Positions 7,758 to 17,006 of a stretch of DNA of 26,341 bases are shown piece by piece. Under the pieces are notes generated by a model, which did not search any database, was not told the DNA's origin, and saw nothing but the letters and a program-made list of their open reading frames with translations. Position 1 is the stretch's first letter. Each line of letters starts with the position of its first letter. The stretch comes from an uncultured Collinsella sp. Its GTDB lineage: Bacteria; Actinomycetota; Coriobacteriia; Coriobacteriales; Coriobacteriaceae. The position numbers were made by a program, and so were the translations under genes. Location: contig CATXXC010000026.1 in the NCBI GenBank assembly GCA_958403385.1, forward strand, positions 1 through 26,341. The letters run 5' to 3'.

Positions 7758-8777
7758 TTACTGGCCCTGCGCGCGGTAGCGGGCCTCGGTGGCCTCCTTG
7801 GCGGGGCGCCACCAGGACTCGTTGGCGACGTACCAGTCGATGGTCTGCTTCAGGCCCCCGGCGAAGTCGGTGTGCGCCGGCCTCCAGCCCAGCTCGCGCT
7901 GGAGCTTGGTGGAGTCGATGGCGTAGCGGCGGTCGTGGCCGGGGCGGTCGGCGACCCAGTCGAAGTCCTCGGGGTCCTTTCCCATGGCCTCGAGGATCAT
8001 GCGCAGCACGGTGATGTTGTTCCTCTCCCCGTCGGCTCCGATGAGGTAGGTCTCCCCCATGCGCCCCTTCGTGAGGATGTCCCAGACGGCGCTGGAGTGG
8101 TCCTCGGTGTGGATCCAGTCGCGGACGTTCTCGCCGCGGCCGTAGAGCTTGGGGCGCACGCCGTCGACGATGTTGGTGATCTGCCTGGGAATGAACTTCT
8201 CCACGTGCTGGTAGGGGCCGTAGTTGTTGGAGCAGTTGGAGATCGTGGTGCGAAGCCCGTAGGTGCGGGTCCACGCTCGGACGAGCATGTCGGAGGAAGC
8301 CTTGGTCGAGCTGTACGGAGAGGACGGCTTATAGGGCGTCTCCTCAGTGAACTTGGCGGGGTCGTCGAGCGCCAGGTCGCCGTAGACCTCGTCGGTGGAG
8401 ACGTGGTGGTAGCGGACGCCGTGCTTGCGGACGGCCTCCAGAAGTCGGAAGGTGCCCTCCACGTTGGTGCGCAGGAAGGGCTCGGGGTCGGCGATGGAGT
8501 TGTCGTTGTGGCTCTCGGCGGCGTAGTGCACGATGGCGTCGTGACCGGGGACGATCTTATCCAGCAGCCCGGCGTCGCAGATGTCGCCCACGACGAGCTC
8601 CACGCGGTCCGACGGCAGCCCCGCGATGTTCTCGGGGTTGCCGGCGTAGGTCAGCTTGTCCAGGACGGTGACGTGTACCTCGGGGTGGTTGTCGACCACG
8701 TAGTGCACGAAGTTGCTGCCGATGAAGCCGCAGCCGCCCGTGACGATGATGTTCCTGGGTTCAAAAATCTCAGACAT
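7758..8777 (-). CDS. rmlB: dTDP-glucose 4,6-dehydratase
   Basis: The 339-aa protein is an extended SDR enzyme that converts dTDP-glucose into dTDP-4-keto-6-deoxyglucose. Visible features are the NAD-binding VTGGCGFIGSNFV (residues 12-24), HYAAESHNDNS, the family signature STDEVYGD and the catalytic YSSTKASSD (TyrxxxLys). GENVRDWIHTEDHS is also characteristic of RmlB. Length is normal for the family. It starts 12 bases after the rmlA stop and is clearly co-transcribed with it. The hairpin described above separates it from rmlCD. Confidence 0.96.
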   Translation of the reverse strand: MSEIFEPRNIIVTGGCGFIGSNFVHYVVDNHPEVHVTVLDKLTYAGNPENIAGLPSDRVELVVGDICDAGLLDKIVPGHDAIVHYAAESHNDNSIADPEPFLRTNVEGTFRLLEAVRKHGVRYHHVSTDEVYGDLALDDPAKFTEETPYKPSSPYSSTKASSDMLVRAWTRTYGLRTTISNCSNNYGPYQHVEKFIPRQITNIVDGVRPKLYGRGENVRDWIHTEDHSSAVWDILTKGRMGETYLIGADGERNNITVLRMILEAMGKDPEDFDWVADRPGHDRRYAIDSTKLQRELGWRPAHTDFAGGLKQTIDWYVANESWWRPAKEATEARYRAQGQ

Positions 8778-8789
8778 GAGGGGTTCCTC

Positions 8790-9689
8790 CTAGTACTCGC
8801 GCGGGCTGTTGACGATCTCGCCGGCGGCGACCTTCTTGAGGTGCTGTCCGTAGACCGACTTCCCGTAGGCCTCGGCGGCCTCCTCCAGCCCGGCGGTCGT
8901 GATCCAACCGTTCTCCCAGGCGATCTCCTCGGGGACCGAGACCGGCAGGTCCTGGGAGTGCTCCACGGCGCGGACGAACTCCGCCGCCTCGTGCAGGCTC
9001 TCCATGGTGCCGGTGTCCAGCCACGCGTAGCCGCGGCCGAGGGTCACCACGGACAGCGTCCCCTCCTCCAGGTACATCCGGTTGAGGTCGGTGATCTCCA
9101 GCTCGCCGCGCGCGGACGGCTCCACCTCATGTGCCTTGGCGGCCACGTCGCCCGGGTAGAAGTACAGGCCGGTGACGGCGTAGGAGCTCTTGGGCTCGGC
9201 GGGCTTCTCCTCGATGGAGACGGCCCTCCCCTCGCCGTCGAACTCGACGACGCCGAAGCGCTCGGGGTCGTCCACGTGGTAGCCGAACACCGTGGCGCGG
9301 CCCGACTGCGCGTTCTCGACGGCCTTCTTCAGGTGTCGGCTGAGGCCGTTGCCGTAGAAGATGTTGTCGCCCAGCACCAGCGCGCACGGCTCGCCGGCGA
9401 TAAAGTCCTCGCCGATGGTGAAGGCCTGGGCCAGGCCGTCCGGCGAGGGCTGCTCGGCGTAGGACAGGTTCACGCCGTAGCGCGAGCCGTCCCCGAGCAG
9501 GCGCTCGAAGTTGGGGAGGTCGGTCGGGGTGGAGATGACCAGGATGTCGCGGATGCCCGCCAGCATGAGGGTGGACAGCGGGTAGTAGATCATGGGCTTG
9601 TCGTAGACCGGCAGCAGCTGCTTGGAGGTCACGAGCGTGAGCGGGTACAGGCGCGTGCCGGACCCGCCGGCGAGGATAATGCCCTTCAT
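8790..9689 (-). CDS. rmlA: glucose-1-phosphate thymidylyltransferase
   Basis: The 299-aa protein has the full nucleotidyltransferase signature. MKGIILAGGSGTRLYPLT with the following KQLLPVYDKPMIYYPLS binds the nucleotide and sugar phosphate, and GDNIFYG and EEKPAEPKS are typical RmlA motifs. It makes dTDP-glucose from dTTP and glucose-1-phosphate, the first step of dTDP-rhamnose synthesis. The ATG follows an AGGA only a few bases away. It lies 31 bases downstream of the flippase stop, and a sharp rise in GC content occurs at this junction, where the conserved rml block begins. Confidence 0.96.
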   Translation of the reverse strand: MKGIILAGGSGTRLYPLTLVTSKQLLPVYDKPMIYYPLSTLMLAGIRDILVISTPTDLPNFERLLGDGSRYGVNLSYAEQPSPDGLAQAFTIGEDFIAGEPCALVLGDNIFYGNGLSRHLKKAVENAQSGRATVFGYHVDDPERFGVVEFDGEGRAVSIEEKPAEPKSSYAVTGLYFYPGDVAAKAHEVEPSARGELEITDLNRMYLEEGTLSVVTLGRGYAWLDTGTMESLHEAAEFVRAVEHSQDLPVSVPEEIAWENGWITTAGLEEAAEAYGKSVYGQHLKKVAAGEIVNSPREY

Positions 9690-9720
9690 ATCCTAATCCA
9701 ATCTAGTTGAATGACATTTA

Positions 9721-11130
9721 CTAATGCTTAAGCCTGCTCAAACGCGAGGCAACGTTTTTCAATTTAGAGTGATTAAGTAAAAGATAGCCAATATAAACTA
9801 TCGAATACAGGATTGCCGCCACTCCACCGGGCATGAGCTCGGTAAATAAGACAAAGGCAACTGTAAGCAGAATCTCCTGGAACGGCCTAGACGAACCCGG
9901 AGCACTTAACCTTTCATTTAAATATAGTTCGGACCACAGCGATCTTCCGATAATGCAAATTACAGCACCACACAGGACAGCATCGAGTGAATCGAGAGCG
10001 AGAACACCGAATACCGAAAAGACAGTGCTGCAAATAACGGCAACGATATTCAACTTCAGGAGCAGCTGTTCTTTACGAAGAACCTTAAAATAGGTAGTAC
10101 AGCAAAGGCTCATCTTTGTATTAAAGACGCATATCGGGAGTAAGAGCGCAAAATATCTAAGGCTTTCGGCATATTGAGGAAGCCACGCCCCCAAAATCCA
10201 AACCATAGGGAAATAGAGCAAAAAGATTGCAGGGAAAATGAGCTCGGTAGCATTTCTTATGCCAATGTAAAAACGAACCCTCTCTTCATCAGAGCCTGTC
10301 CTAAGAGCAGGAAATAAGACCATGCTCGCCTGCGAGACGAAAGTGATAAAGAAATTGACCAGAGAGAGGGAGAAAGAAATTTTCGCAAAGGCAACGATTC
10401 CCCAAAAATGATCGATAAGAAACCTGGAAACGCCGAGAATCAACGTGTCGGCGATGTTCGCAATCATCAGCTTTACGCCGACGACGATACTGTGGATACC
10501 GTCCTTAAGCGCGTTGCCAAAAGACATCGGTTTAGCTCGAAGGATATCCCTACCCATCCAAGAGCAATAAATGAGCGCAATGATCTTCGAAACGAGATAC
10601 GCGTAGACATAGGGATGGTAGTCCGAAACCTTTAGTCCAATTAGAATAAGAAGCGGGGCCAGAAACACCAGCCTGTCCAGCATAGTGGAAAACGAGAACA
10701 GCTTAGTCTCGTTCATTGCCTGGAAAACAAAGCCAAGATAGCTTGTCAGATTGTAGACGACGGTGTAAAGCGCGAAGGACGCGATAACAAAGACTCGATT
10801 TGCATCATCGACGAGAGGCATCGAAACAAGAGTGATGCCAAGGCAGATAAGCGCCTGGAAACAAGCGCCTAAGAGATATTGAGACTTGATCGAGCTCTTA
10901 TCGATTTCCGCACGAGAGAGACCGCCGTTGATCAGGTATACACCATCGTTCAGGCCAAGGTGGAAAAAGCCAGAATAGGTCGTATAGAACATAAACAGCT
11001 GCCAATAACCATAATCGGCAACGCCGACGATTTTCGGCACAAGCAGCGACATGACGATGCTAACAGAGAGAGAAATAAACTGTGCAGTAAACGCGATTAT
11101 TGTATTTTTAAATATATTGCTTGTATTCAT
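9721..11130 (-). CDS. Wzx-type polysaccharide flippase
   Basis: The 469-aa protein is hydrophobic throughout, with about 12-14 predicted membrane helices. It begins with the polysaccharide biosynthesis (MATE-like) segment NTIIAFTAQFISLSVSIVMS, followed by LVPKIVGVADYGYWQLFMFY. The repeated pattern of flippases of the PST/MVF superfamily, including the FGIVAFAKISFSL-like mid-protein stretch, is visible. It would flip undecaprenyl-linked repeat units to the outside of the membrane. Its place next to a polymerase and the rml genes supports this. The low GC content matches the neighbouring polymerase and differs from rmlA. No gene symbol is given because serotype-specific Wzx proteins diverge strongly. 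Confidence 0.85.
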   Translation of the reverse strand: MNTSNIFKNTIIAFTAQFISLSVSIVMSLLVPKIVGVADYGYWQLFMFYTTYSGFFHLGLNDGVYLINGGLSRAEIDKSSIKSQYLLGACFQALICLGITLVSMPLVDDANRVFVIASFALYTVVYNLTSYLGFVFQAMNETKLFSFSTMLDRLVFLAPLLILIGLKVSDYHPYVYAYLVSKIIALIYCSWMGRDILRAKPMSFGNALKDGIHSIVVGVKLMIANIADTLILGVSRFLIDHFWGIVAFAKISFSLSLVNFFITFVSQASMVLFPALRTGSDEERVRFYIGIRNATELIFPAIFLLYFPMVWILGAWLPQYAESLRYFALLLPICVFNTKMSLCCTTYFKVLRKEQLLLKLNIVAVICSTVFSVFGVLALDSLDAVLCGAVICIIGRSLWSELYLNERLSAPGSSRPFQEILLTVAFVLFTELMPGGVAAILYSIVYIGYLLLNHSKLKNVASRLSRLKH

Positions 11131-11175
11131 TTAACCAGTTCAATCTTTAAAGTCGCGCCCTAACGAAACAACTGC

Positions 11176-12498
11176 CTACATTTCAGAAGCATTAGAGGAA
11201 GTCAATCGAAACGGCCGAACTGTCCCACTGCATCCGTCCTTTATGAAAAACACTTTCGCAACAATAGCGCTTAGCAGAAGACCCCAAATCATACTGTTGC
11301 TAAAGAAGATGTTTTGGAAGGATTGAAGGACAACGCTAGGAACAACAGATAGATAAATGAATAGGGATACTAAAGACCCCCGCTTATTGCAAATCCTTGC
11401 CATTAGGTCGCAGATGCCTATCATTGCAAAGATCGGAATAAAGCAGAGGTACCCATAGTCATACCAATAAATCCAAAATGCAGTTTGAACATTAGCTGCA
11501 CCACTCAAATAAATACTCGCGTCATCAGCAGCAAAAGGATTCAGCCCGAAGACATTGTCGAGGTTCAATAACCCAAACCATAAACATGAAAATGAATGAA
11601 GGCCGAAATAATTAATTGAAGGCTCAACGGCCTTTAAGCTCATATTTAAATTACTGAATGAAAGAGGGAAATAGCCATAATAGACCGGCAGCGTATTACC
11701 CAGAATCTCTGGACCGCTGTAGCCAATCTTAGTGGCATAGTCCCAATCATATTTTCCGTAATGACTTCCGCGTGTATTGGTCCAATCAGAAGACTGCGAC
11801 ACGAGCGTCACCAACATCAAAGCCGCAACACCGACTACAAGTATCGAGCGCAATTTCACGTTTAAGAAGTTTTTACCCCGCACCCTGTTTTCTCTATTGT
11901 TCAAAAATGCGATAGCTATCAAGACAGCAATCTTTGCAACGCCGCCAAACAAGGTCATCCTAGCGCTTCTTGAAATCAATGGAACAACAATCCCTACGGC
12001 TGCATATACCAAGTATTTATTCTTACGCGTGCAGAGATATGAAATAACATCGGCAACATAAACAACAAATAGGTTTCTTGTAAGAACACTGATGACGGGG
12101 ACACTAGAAGTATGAACATCGATTCCGTTCAGAGCGGAAAAAAAATGACCCGTTAACAAATACGTTTCGAGAAAATAAAGCACAATAACTACGACGTTCA
12201 GAGCCCCGATATAACGCGGCTGGAGTGTCCGGAGATAAGGTAAATAATTATGCGTAACCGCATCATTACCAAGCAAACAATGAATCGTTAGCCCGATATT
12301 CAGATAGAAAAAAATCAAATAGAATCGATCATCAATATGAACGTCGCAAAGGGTCGACCAGTTTGCAAAGTATAGAAATAGAGGCAAATAGACACCAAGC
12401 AAGCAGAGGCAATTTAACCCGATTCTCTTATTCTTAATAAAATCCGGTAAAGCGAATATCTGCCAAATTACAAAAGTAAGATAAAAGAGCTCACGCAT
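11176..12498 (-). CDS. oligosaccharide repeat-unit polymerase (Wzy-like membrane protein)
   Basis: The 440-aa protein has about 10-12 hydrophobic helices and a long extracytoplasmic loop in the second half (about residues 240-320, rich in Trp, Tyr and Asn). This is the usual architecture of O-antigen/EPS polymerases. An AGGGGG ribosome binding site sits 6 bases before the ATG, 11 bases after the GT2 stop. Polymerases are poorly conserved, so the call depends on topology and position between a glycosyltransferase and the flippase. It would join repeat units outside the membrane. Confidence 0.75.
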   Translation of the reverse strand: MRELFYLTFVIWQIFALPDFIKNKRIGLNCLCLLGVYLPLFLYFANWSTLCDVHIDDRFYLIFFYLNIGLTIHCLLGNDAVTHNYLPYLRTLQPRYIGALNVVVIVLYFLETYLLTGHFFSALNGIDVHTSSVPVISVLTRNLFVVYVADVISYLCTRKNKYLVYAAVGIVVPLISRSARMTLFGGVAKIAVLIAIAFLNNRENRVRGKNFLNVKLRSILVVGVAALMLVTLVSQSSDWTNTRGSHYGKYDWDYATKIGYSGPEILGNTLPVYYGYFPLSFSNLNMSLKAVEPSINYFGLHSFSCLWFGLLNLDNVFGLNPFAADDASIYLSGAANVQTAFWIYWYDYGYLCFIPIFAMIGICDLMARICNKRGSLVSLFIYLSVVPSVVLQSFQNIFFSNSMIWGLLLSAIVAKVFFIKDGCSGTVRPFRLTSSNASEM

Positions 12499-12509
12499 TG
12501 AAACCCCCT

Positions 12510-13442
12510 CTATTTACCATCTTTGGAATGTTTAATCAACATGTCTCTAAATAATGCATTTTTTGATATAGAGTACTTTTGTCCCAAGAGCATCTGCAGA
12601 AAGGTTGCTGGGGCAATTCTATTGTCCATATAGGAAAGCCTCGCGTTGTACCAGGAAATCGACCCGTCAAGTATTCCGATAGCTGCGGGGCAAAACGAAG
12701 TGGCACAAGCTTTCAGATTCTCTGTAAATCTCAGGCACATCCCTATTTCAGCAACGCGAGATTTCTTATCTACATGCCGCATCTCCGTAGCGTTGGAGTC
12801 ATGCCTACGGAATTTAATCAATGGTTGGTTGAGAAGCCTCAGACTTCCCTTCAGCAGCGAGAAGCGCCAAAGCATGCCGTCATGAGCAAAATCATCCTGC
12901 CAATATGGCATGATTTCCCTTATAAAACTCGATTTTACGGCATACGAACATCCAGGGCGCCGTACCGACATAAACTTGCTATCGAAAACCGGGGCCTCCA
13001 AATCGTCCAGAGGTTTGGAATCATCGGCAGCACCATAGACTGTTACTTTTTTACCGCCGCTCTCATAAAACGGCTCGACGGCGCAGCTGAGAACGTCGAT
13101 AGAGGGGTCCTTCTCGAGGATTGAGGACATCACAGCGATTTTATCGGGTTCCCAGATATCATCCTGGTCGCACGGGAAGACGATTCCATCGTCTATAGAT
13201 GCAAGGTCGAGAAGCCGCTTAAAGCTCTTGCGCCAGCCGAAATTAGAGCGATTCTTGTTGATGGTCCAATTACCGAGTCCGTGTTCCTCGATATATTTGA
13301 CAATGAGATCGAACGACCCGTCTGTCGAGCAATCATCCGCAATCAGCACTCGGTCCGGAGACACTGTCTGAAGTCTTAAGCTATCTAGCTGCTCAGTAAG
13401 ATATCGCGTGCCGTTGTAAACTGACATCACAACCGTAACCAT
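12510..13442 (-). CDS. family 2 glycosyltransferase
   Basis: The 310-aa protein begins with the GT-A fold signature VTVVMSVYNGTRYLTEQLDS. It continues with VLIADDCSTDGS, the nucleotide-sugar-binding aspartates, and VFPCDQDDIWEPDKI, which contains the metal-binding DxD-type motif. The order and spacing match GT2 enzymes that act in O-antigen and capsule assembly, several of which transfer rhamnose. The presence of rml genes makes rhamnosyl transfer plausible but unproven. GAAGG lies about 7 bases before the ATG, and the gene follows the GT4 gene by 17 bases. Confidence 0.9.
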   Translation of the reverse strand: MVTVVMSVYNGTRYLTEQLDSLRLQTVSPDRVLIADDCSTDGSFDLIVKYIEEHGLGNWTINKNRSNFGWRKSFKRLLDLASIDDGIVFPCDQDDIWEPDKIAVMSSILEKDPSIDVLSCAVEPFYESGGKKVTVYGAADDSKPLDDLEAPVFDSKFMSVRRPGCSYAVKSSFIREIMPYWQDDFAHDGMLWRFSLLKGSLRLLNQPLIKFRRHDSNATEMRHVDKKSRVAEIGMCLRFTENLKACATSFCPAAIGILDGSISWYNARLSYMDNRIAPATFLQMLLGQKYSISKNALFRDMLIKHSKDGK

Positions 13443-13459
13443 TAAAAACCTTCATCCAA

Positions 13460-14677
13460 TTAAAGCTTAGCCATTAGCTGATCGTAAATACCGATAAGAC
13501 GTTCTACATACGCGGTCTTTTCGAGGCAGCTGAAGTCCGCCTTCTCAACCGCCCCCCTGTAACGCGAGTAAACATCGGGATCGAGCATATTGACCATTGC
13601 GGCGGATAGCGACTCGGCATTGCCCGCGCTGAAGACCTCGCCGAGACCTTTCGACCTCACAAAGGAGGCAGCGTCGCCGACATCAGAGACGATGCACGGC
13701 AGACCGGCAGCGATCATGGCCTCATAGGCGACAAGCCCGAACGTCTCTCGCCAAACCGAGGGCATAACGATTGCACGTGACCGCGTCATGACGGAAAGCA
13801 CCTTGTCATGGGGCAGCGCGCCCATGAATTTGATATCCGGATAACTGTCCGACAGCCTCTTCAATTCGGTACCGTCACCGATGACGATAGCGTCCACACC
13901 GGCCCTACTGGCGGCTTCGCAAAATAAATCGCAGCCCTTTTCAGGGCTCAGGCGACCAACGAATAGGTAAGCCTCGCAATCTGCATCAAACCCATGCTGG
14001 AATTTGTCCGCATCGACGTAATTTAAACAGTCGAATCGCTCGGCATCCCATGTTAGATAGGGCTCAATCAACCGACGACTGGAATCTGAAACGAAGGCGA
14101 CAGCCGGGCGCAGCGCTCTCAAAACATATCCCTGCACGGAAAAGCGAACGGATCGATACAGTTTTTGGATATATGAGCGCTTGTCACAGTTGTGCAGCAG
14201 GCACTTCGGAGAACCGGGGGCAATTCCGCAGTTGCAATGATTAACATAATCGTAGAGTCCACCGTTGGAACAAACGAGGAAGTACTCATGGGCTGTGATC
14301 AGGCACTTGAACCCCCGTCGCCCTATGGCCCTGAATATCGAGGGAGAAAGGGAGTGCGTCCAAGAGTGAACGTGGACGACCGTCGTCTTCGGATCGAGCT
14401 GCTTCAGTAGATCATCCAGCGCCGTTTCCGAGCGCCTGTTCCAGATACCCTGAGCAGCGCCGGAGACGCCCCCGTTCAGGACGTCGTTCTGCCCGCAATT
14501 GAAACAAACAACGCCCGATTCGATTAAGGAGGGATCGGGGTCACCCAACGCTGAAAAGAAATAGCTGTTGACACCTATCCTCGCCAGAGCAGCTGCTGTT
14601 TCGATTGCGATTTTTGAAGCTCCGCCCCCGATATGGGGACGGTCGCAAATCGTTATCACTGTGGTGAAGTTACTCAT
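13460..14677 (-). CDS. family 4 glycosyltransferase
   Basis: I choose the ATG at 14677 (405 aa). It follows TAGGACC by about 6 bases and overlaps the upstream stop by 8 bases; the frame could be extended to 14707. The protein has a GT-B fold with an N-terminal glycine-rich HIGGGASKIAIETA and a C-terminal YLFVGRLSPEKGCDLF and MPSVWRETFGLVAYEA, in which the two Glu of the EX7E motif are visible. A cluster of cysteines around residues 150-180 (HEYFLVCSNGG..NCNCG..KCLLHNC region) is characteristic of a GT4 subset and may bind metal. It adds a sugar to the lipid-linked repeat unit in the cytoplasm. Confidence 0.88.
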   Translation of the reverse strand: MSNFTTVITICDRPHIGGGASKIAIETAAALARIGVNSYFFSALGDPDPSLIESGVVCFNCGQNDVLNGGVSGAAQGIWNRRSETALDDLLKQLDPKTTVVHVHSWTHSLSPSIFRAIGRRGFKCLITAHEYFLVCSNGGLYDYVNHCNCGIAPGSPKCLLHNCDKRSYIQKLYRSVRFSVQGYVLRALRPAVAFVSDSSRRLIEPYLTWDAERFDCLNYVDADKFQHGFDADCEAYLFVGRLSPEKGCDLFCEAASRAGVDAIVIGDGTELKRLSDSYPDIKFMGALPHDKVLSVMTRSRAIVMPSVWRETFGLVAYEAMIAAGLPCIVSDVGDAASFVRSKGLGEVFSAGNAESLSAAMVNMLDPDVYSRYRGAVEKADFSCLEKTAYVERLIGIYDQLMAKL

Positions 14678-15875
14678 GCACGGTCCTAGGTTTAATAGAT
14701 CGGACAAACCGCTTTACACGCAGGCGCATCGACGGGGGGAGCAGCATTTTCAGACGGTCGAAAAGAGTCGCATTCGGCGCCAGGACGGAATCAAAGACTT
14801 GTAATCCTGTAGCCTCGAACTGCTCGATAACGGCATCGCGCCTCTCCACAAGATCAGAGCGCTTATTAGGATCTTCATGCAGCAGCACATCATCCGGAGC
14901 AAGGCCGTTGTTAGAGTAGGCGACGTAATCGCCTATTTCATCGATCAATTTTGCCCCGCGCTCGGTCTTCACGATAACGGCCGAAACACCCTTCTCGGGA
15001 TGTCCGCAGTCTTGGACAGACTCAGAACGCCAGGAATCACCGAGGATGATGTCGGCAGGACTGTCGCACCCTCTGAAAGGACAGCCGTAGCAAGACGATC
15101 TGCTGATCAGGCCTTTGATGTAGGAACCATAAAAGGGATCGAATGCAGCGGGCCTCTTTATAATCCTGCCGTCGGATAACTCGATTTTTATGTTATGGCC
15201 CCATCCGAATTTCGATTTATCTCTAAAAGTCAGTGCGGTGACATCGGACTTCTCCCGAAGCTCGAGCCAGCCAACATAGGAACGAAACATGGAAGAGCTT
15301 GGTACACCGTGGCAAACAACGCTGACGGTTGTCAGCCCATCCATCGGTTTACCCAAATAGAGACGCAGCGCGGAAACCTGACAAGGAGTACCGCTGAAGA
15401 GGACTCGCTTGCCGGATTTGAGATCGCTAAGCACTTCGGGATACGATTCGCTAGCATCGCTCTGGACATATTTGGACTTTTGCAGGAGCGCGATATCGGC
15501 AAGCTCGGATATACCGATATGCCTGACGTGATCGACGCCATCCCAGGCGGCGCCGTAAACGCGCCCGCCGTCCGATAGTATCCGTTTCGCAAGAAGGGAG
15601 AAGACGCCGCCCGACGAACTTTGCGCGAGCTCGACCGGGTCATCGCTCTGCAAGACAGCGGCGCGAATGGCCTCCGAGTCCGCGTCGACTTGGTTTTCCG
15701 CCGGACAGGTACGCAGGCAAAGACCGCAGGAGGTGCATCTCGCTGCGTCCACCACGGGGTATTCGAAACCGTCGGGCGAGGTACGCATAGTAATAGCGGA
15801 AAAAGGGCATTTGGCCGCACAAGCTCCGCAACCAAAGCAGGCCCGGTGAGAAACTGTGTCGATGTTCTTGCTCAA
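14670..15875 (-). CDS. 4Fe-4S ferredoxin / coenzyme F420 hydrogenase beta-subunit-like protein of EPS loci
   Basis: The 401-aa protein has an N-terminal double ferredoxin domain: CFGCGACAAKCP (residues 10-21) and CTSCGLCLRTCP (about 46-57), giving eight Cys for two 4Fe-4S clusters. The rest matches the F420 hydrogenase/dehydrogenase beta-subunit family, with SSGGVFSLLAK, LFSGTPCQVSALR, VVCHGVPS, TFRDKSKFGWG and ILGDSW. In energy metabolism this family reduces or oxidises F420 or flavin. In EPS loci it recurs next to polysaccharide pyruvyl transferase family genes, as here, with an unknown role, perhaps redox modification of a sugar. It lies 12 bases after the pyruvyl transferase gene and overlaps the next GT4. 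Confidence 0.88.
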   Translation of the reverse strand: MSKNIDTVSHRACFGCGACAAKCPFSAITMRTSPDGFEYPVVDAARCTSCGLCLRTCPAENQVDADSEAIRAAVLQSDDPVELAQSSSGGVFSLLAKRILSDGGRVYGAAWDGVDHVRHIGISELADIALLQKSKYVQSDASESYPEVLSDLKSGKRVLFSGTPCQVSALRLYLGKPMDGLTTVSVVCHGVPSSSMFRSYVGWLELREKSDVTALTFRDKSKFGWGHNIKIELSDGRIIKRPAAFDPFYGSYIKGLISRSSCYGCPFRGCDSPADIILGDSWRSESVQDCGHPEKGVSAVIVKTERGAKLIDEIGDYVAYSNNGLAPDDVLLHEDPNKRSDLVERRDAVIEQFEATGLQVFDSVLAPNATLFDRLKMLLPPSMRLRVKRFVRSIKPRTVHE

Positions 15876-15887
15876 GCTAACTTCCCC

Positions 15888-17006
15888 CTATTGCTCAAGA
15901 GCATCCAAGAGCCATTTTTTCGAAAACGTGATGAGCGACTCCACGTCGGACAGTCGCTTCTCATAGCCCCCGATTTCCGTAGCGTTCATGTGACAGTCAT
16001 ATCCATCTAGCAGACGATCCTCGGTATTCGAGAGCCTCGAGAGGCTCTCGACTCGAGAGTTTTGAGAGCGTTTGTCGGTCTCCTCAAATCTCTTGAAGCA
16101 ATAATAGTCTTTTCGGAAAATTTGAGAAAACAGCGTACCGTGCAGCGAATCGGTTAACACGAACCGCGCGCTCGCCAGATAAGCGAGCCATTCATCGGGA
16201 CCAAGCCCGTAACGCGGATTGAGCTGCTCGTCGACAGCATTTTTACCTGAACCGACAAGCGTCACGACCTCGCAGCCGAGCTCTTTTGAAATCGAATCGA
16301 CAGCTTTCCTGTAAAACGGCCTATTCCCAAGGAAATAGCAGACGATTTTCCCGGGCTCAGGACATTTACCGTTGATGAGCGGGGCCCAGTCCTCTTTCGA
16401 CAGGAGCAGGACAGGGTCCACAACTTGTGAAGGGCGCTCGAGACCGAGGGATTCGACAAAATCCGCGCCCGCATCTTCACGAACAGACACAGAGCTGAAC
16501 GTTTTAATCAGATCGGTAATGATCTTTTTCTTCCTCTGCGTGGTGCTCGTGACACCGAAGCTGGGTGCATACGCGATTCTCTTATCGCTGTCGCTTAGAA
16601 AGGAGAGATAGAAATTCCTATTCAAAAGATAAGGGGACCAGATTTGATCAGATCCGCAGACGTATGCATCGTATTTTCCCCGTAAATCGACCAGTCCGTC
16701 TGTATCGACAATCCGATCAGTGGTCTCGATGTTCTGGCTCAAAAAGCGATTGAATACATCAGCTGTCGAGGATCCGAAGTCATCATGTTCCTTCTTGCGA
16801 TTGAATAGCTCGCGTGCTTTGCCAGCAAATAAATCGAAGGAGTTCCGGTTGATCGCCCAGTTCAGTAGCTTTTCTTTAACGCAGGGAAGATAATCGGCGT
16901 CGACAACGTCATGCCCTTCTGCCTTCAAAAACTGCTGTAGGGCATAAGCCTGAAGCAACGTACCGAAATTTTGATTATGGAGCCACGTTAAAATACAAAT
17001 TTTCAT
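15888..17006 (-). CDS. polysaccharide pyruvyl transferase family protein
   Basis: The 372-aa protein begins MKICILTWLHNQNFGTLLQ and has AYVCGSDQIWSP, RIAYAPSFG and the C-terminal FVLTDSLHGTLFSQIF, all diagnostic of the PS_pyruv_trans (WcaK/CsaB) family. Members add pyruvate ketals to sugars, or in some cases act as glycosyltransferase-like enzymes. The donor would be phosphoenolpyruvate. Its start shares a base with the upstream stop (TAATG), so the two are translationally coupled. The pairing with the ferredoxin/F420-like gene is a recurring EPS-locus arrangement. Confidence 0.88.
   Translation of the reverse strand: MKICILTWLHNQNFGTLLQAYALQQFLKAEGHDVVDADYLPCVKEKLLNWAINRNSFDLFAGKARELFNRKKEHDDFGSSTADVFNRFLSQNIETTDRIVDTDGLVDLRGKYDAYVCGSDQIWSPYLLNRNFYLSFLSDSDKRIAYAPSFGVTSTTQRKKKIITDLIKTFSSVSVREDAGADFVESLGLERPSQVVDPVLLLSKEDWAPLINGKCPEPGKIVCYFLGNRPFYRKAVDSISKELGCEVVTLVGSGKNAVDEQLNPRYGLGPDEWLAYLASARFVLTDSLHGTLFSQIFRKDYYCFKRFEETDKRSQNSRVESLSRLSNTEDRLLDGYDCHMNATEIGGYEKRLSDVESLITFSKKWLLDALEQ

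Noticed and set aside
6228..9710. Long plus-strand open frames opposite rmlCD (479 aa) and rmlAB (668 aa)
   Set aside because: They are antisense to clear rml enzymes, with Val/Gly/Ala/Arg-rich sequence typical of shadows in GC-rich genes.
16029..16050. Perfect 10-bp inverted repeat with a 2-base centre inside the pyruvyl transferase family gene
   Set aside because: It lies in coding sequence for a Ser/Arg/Leu-rich stretch and is most simply explained by repeated codons.
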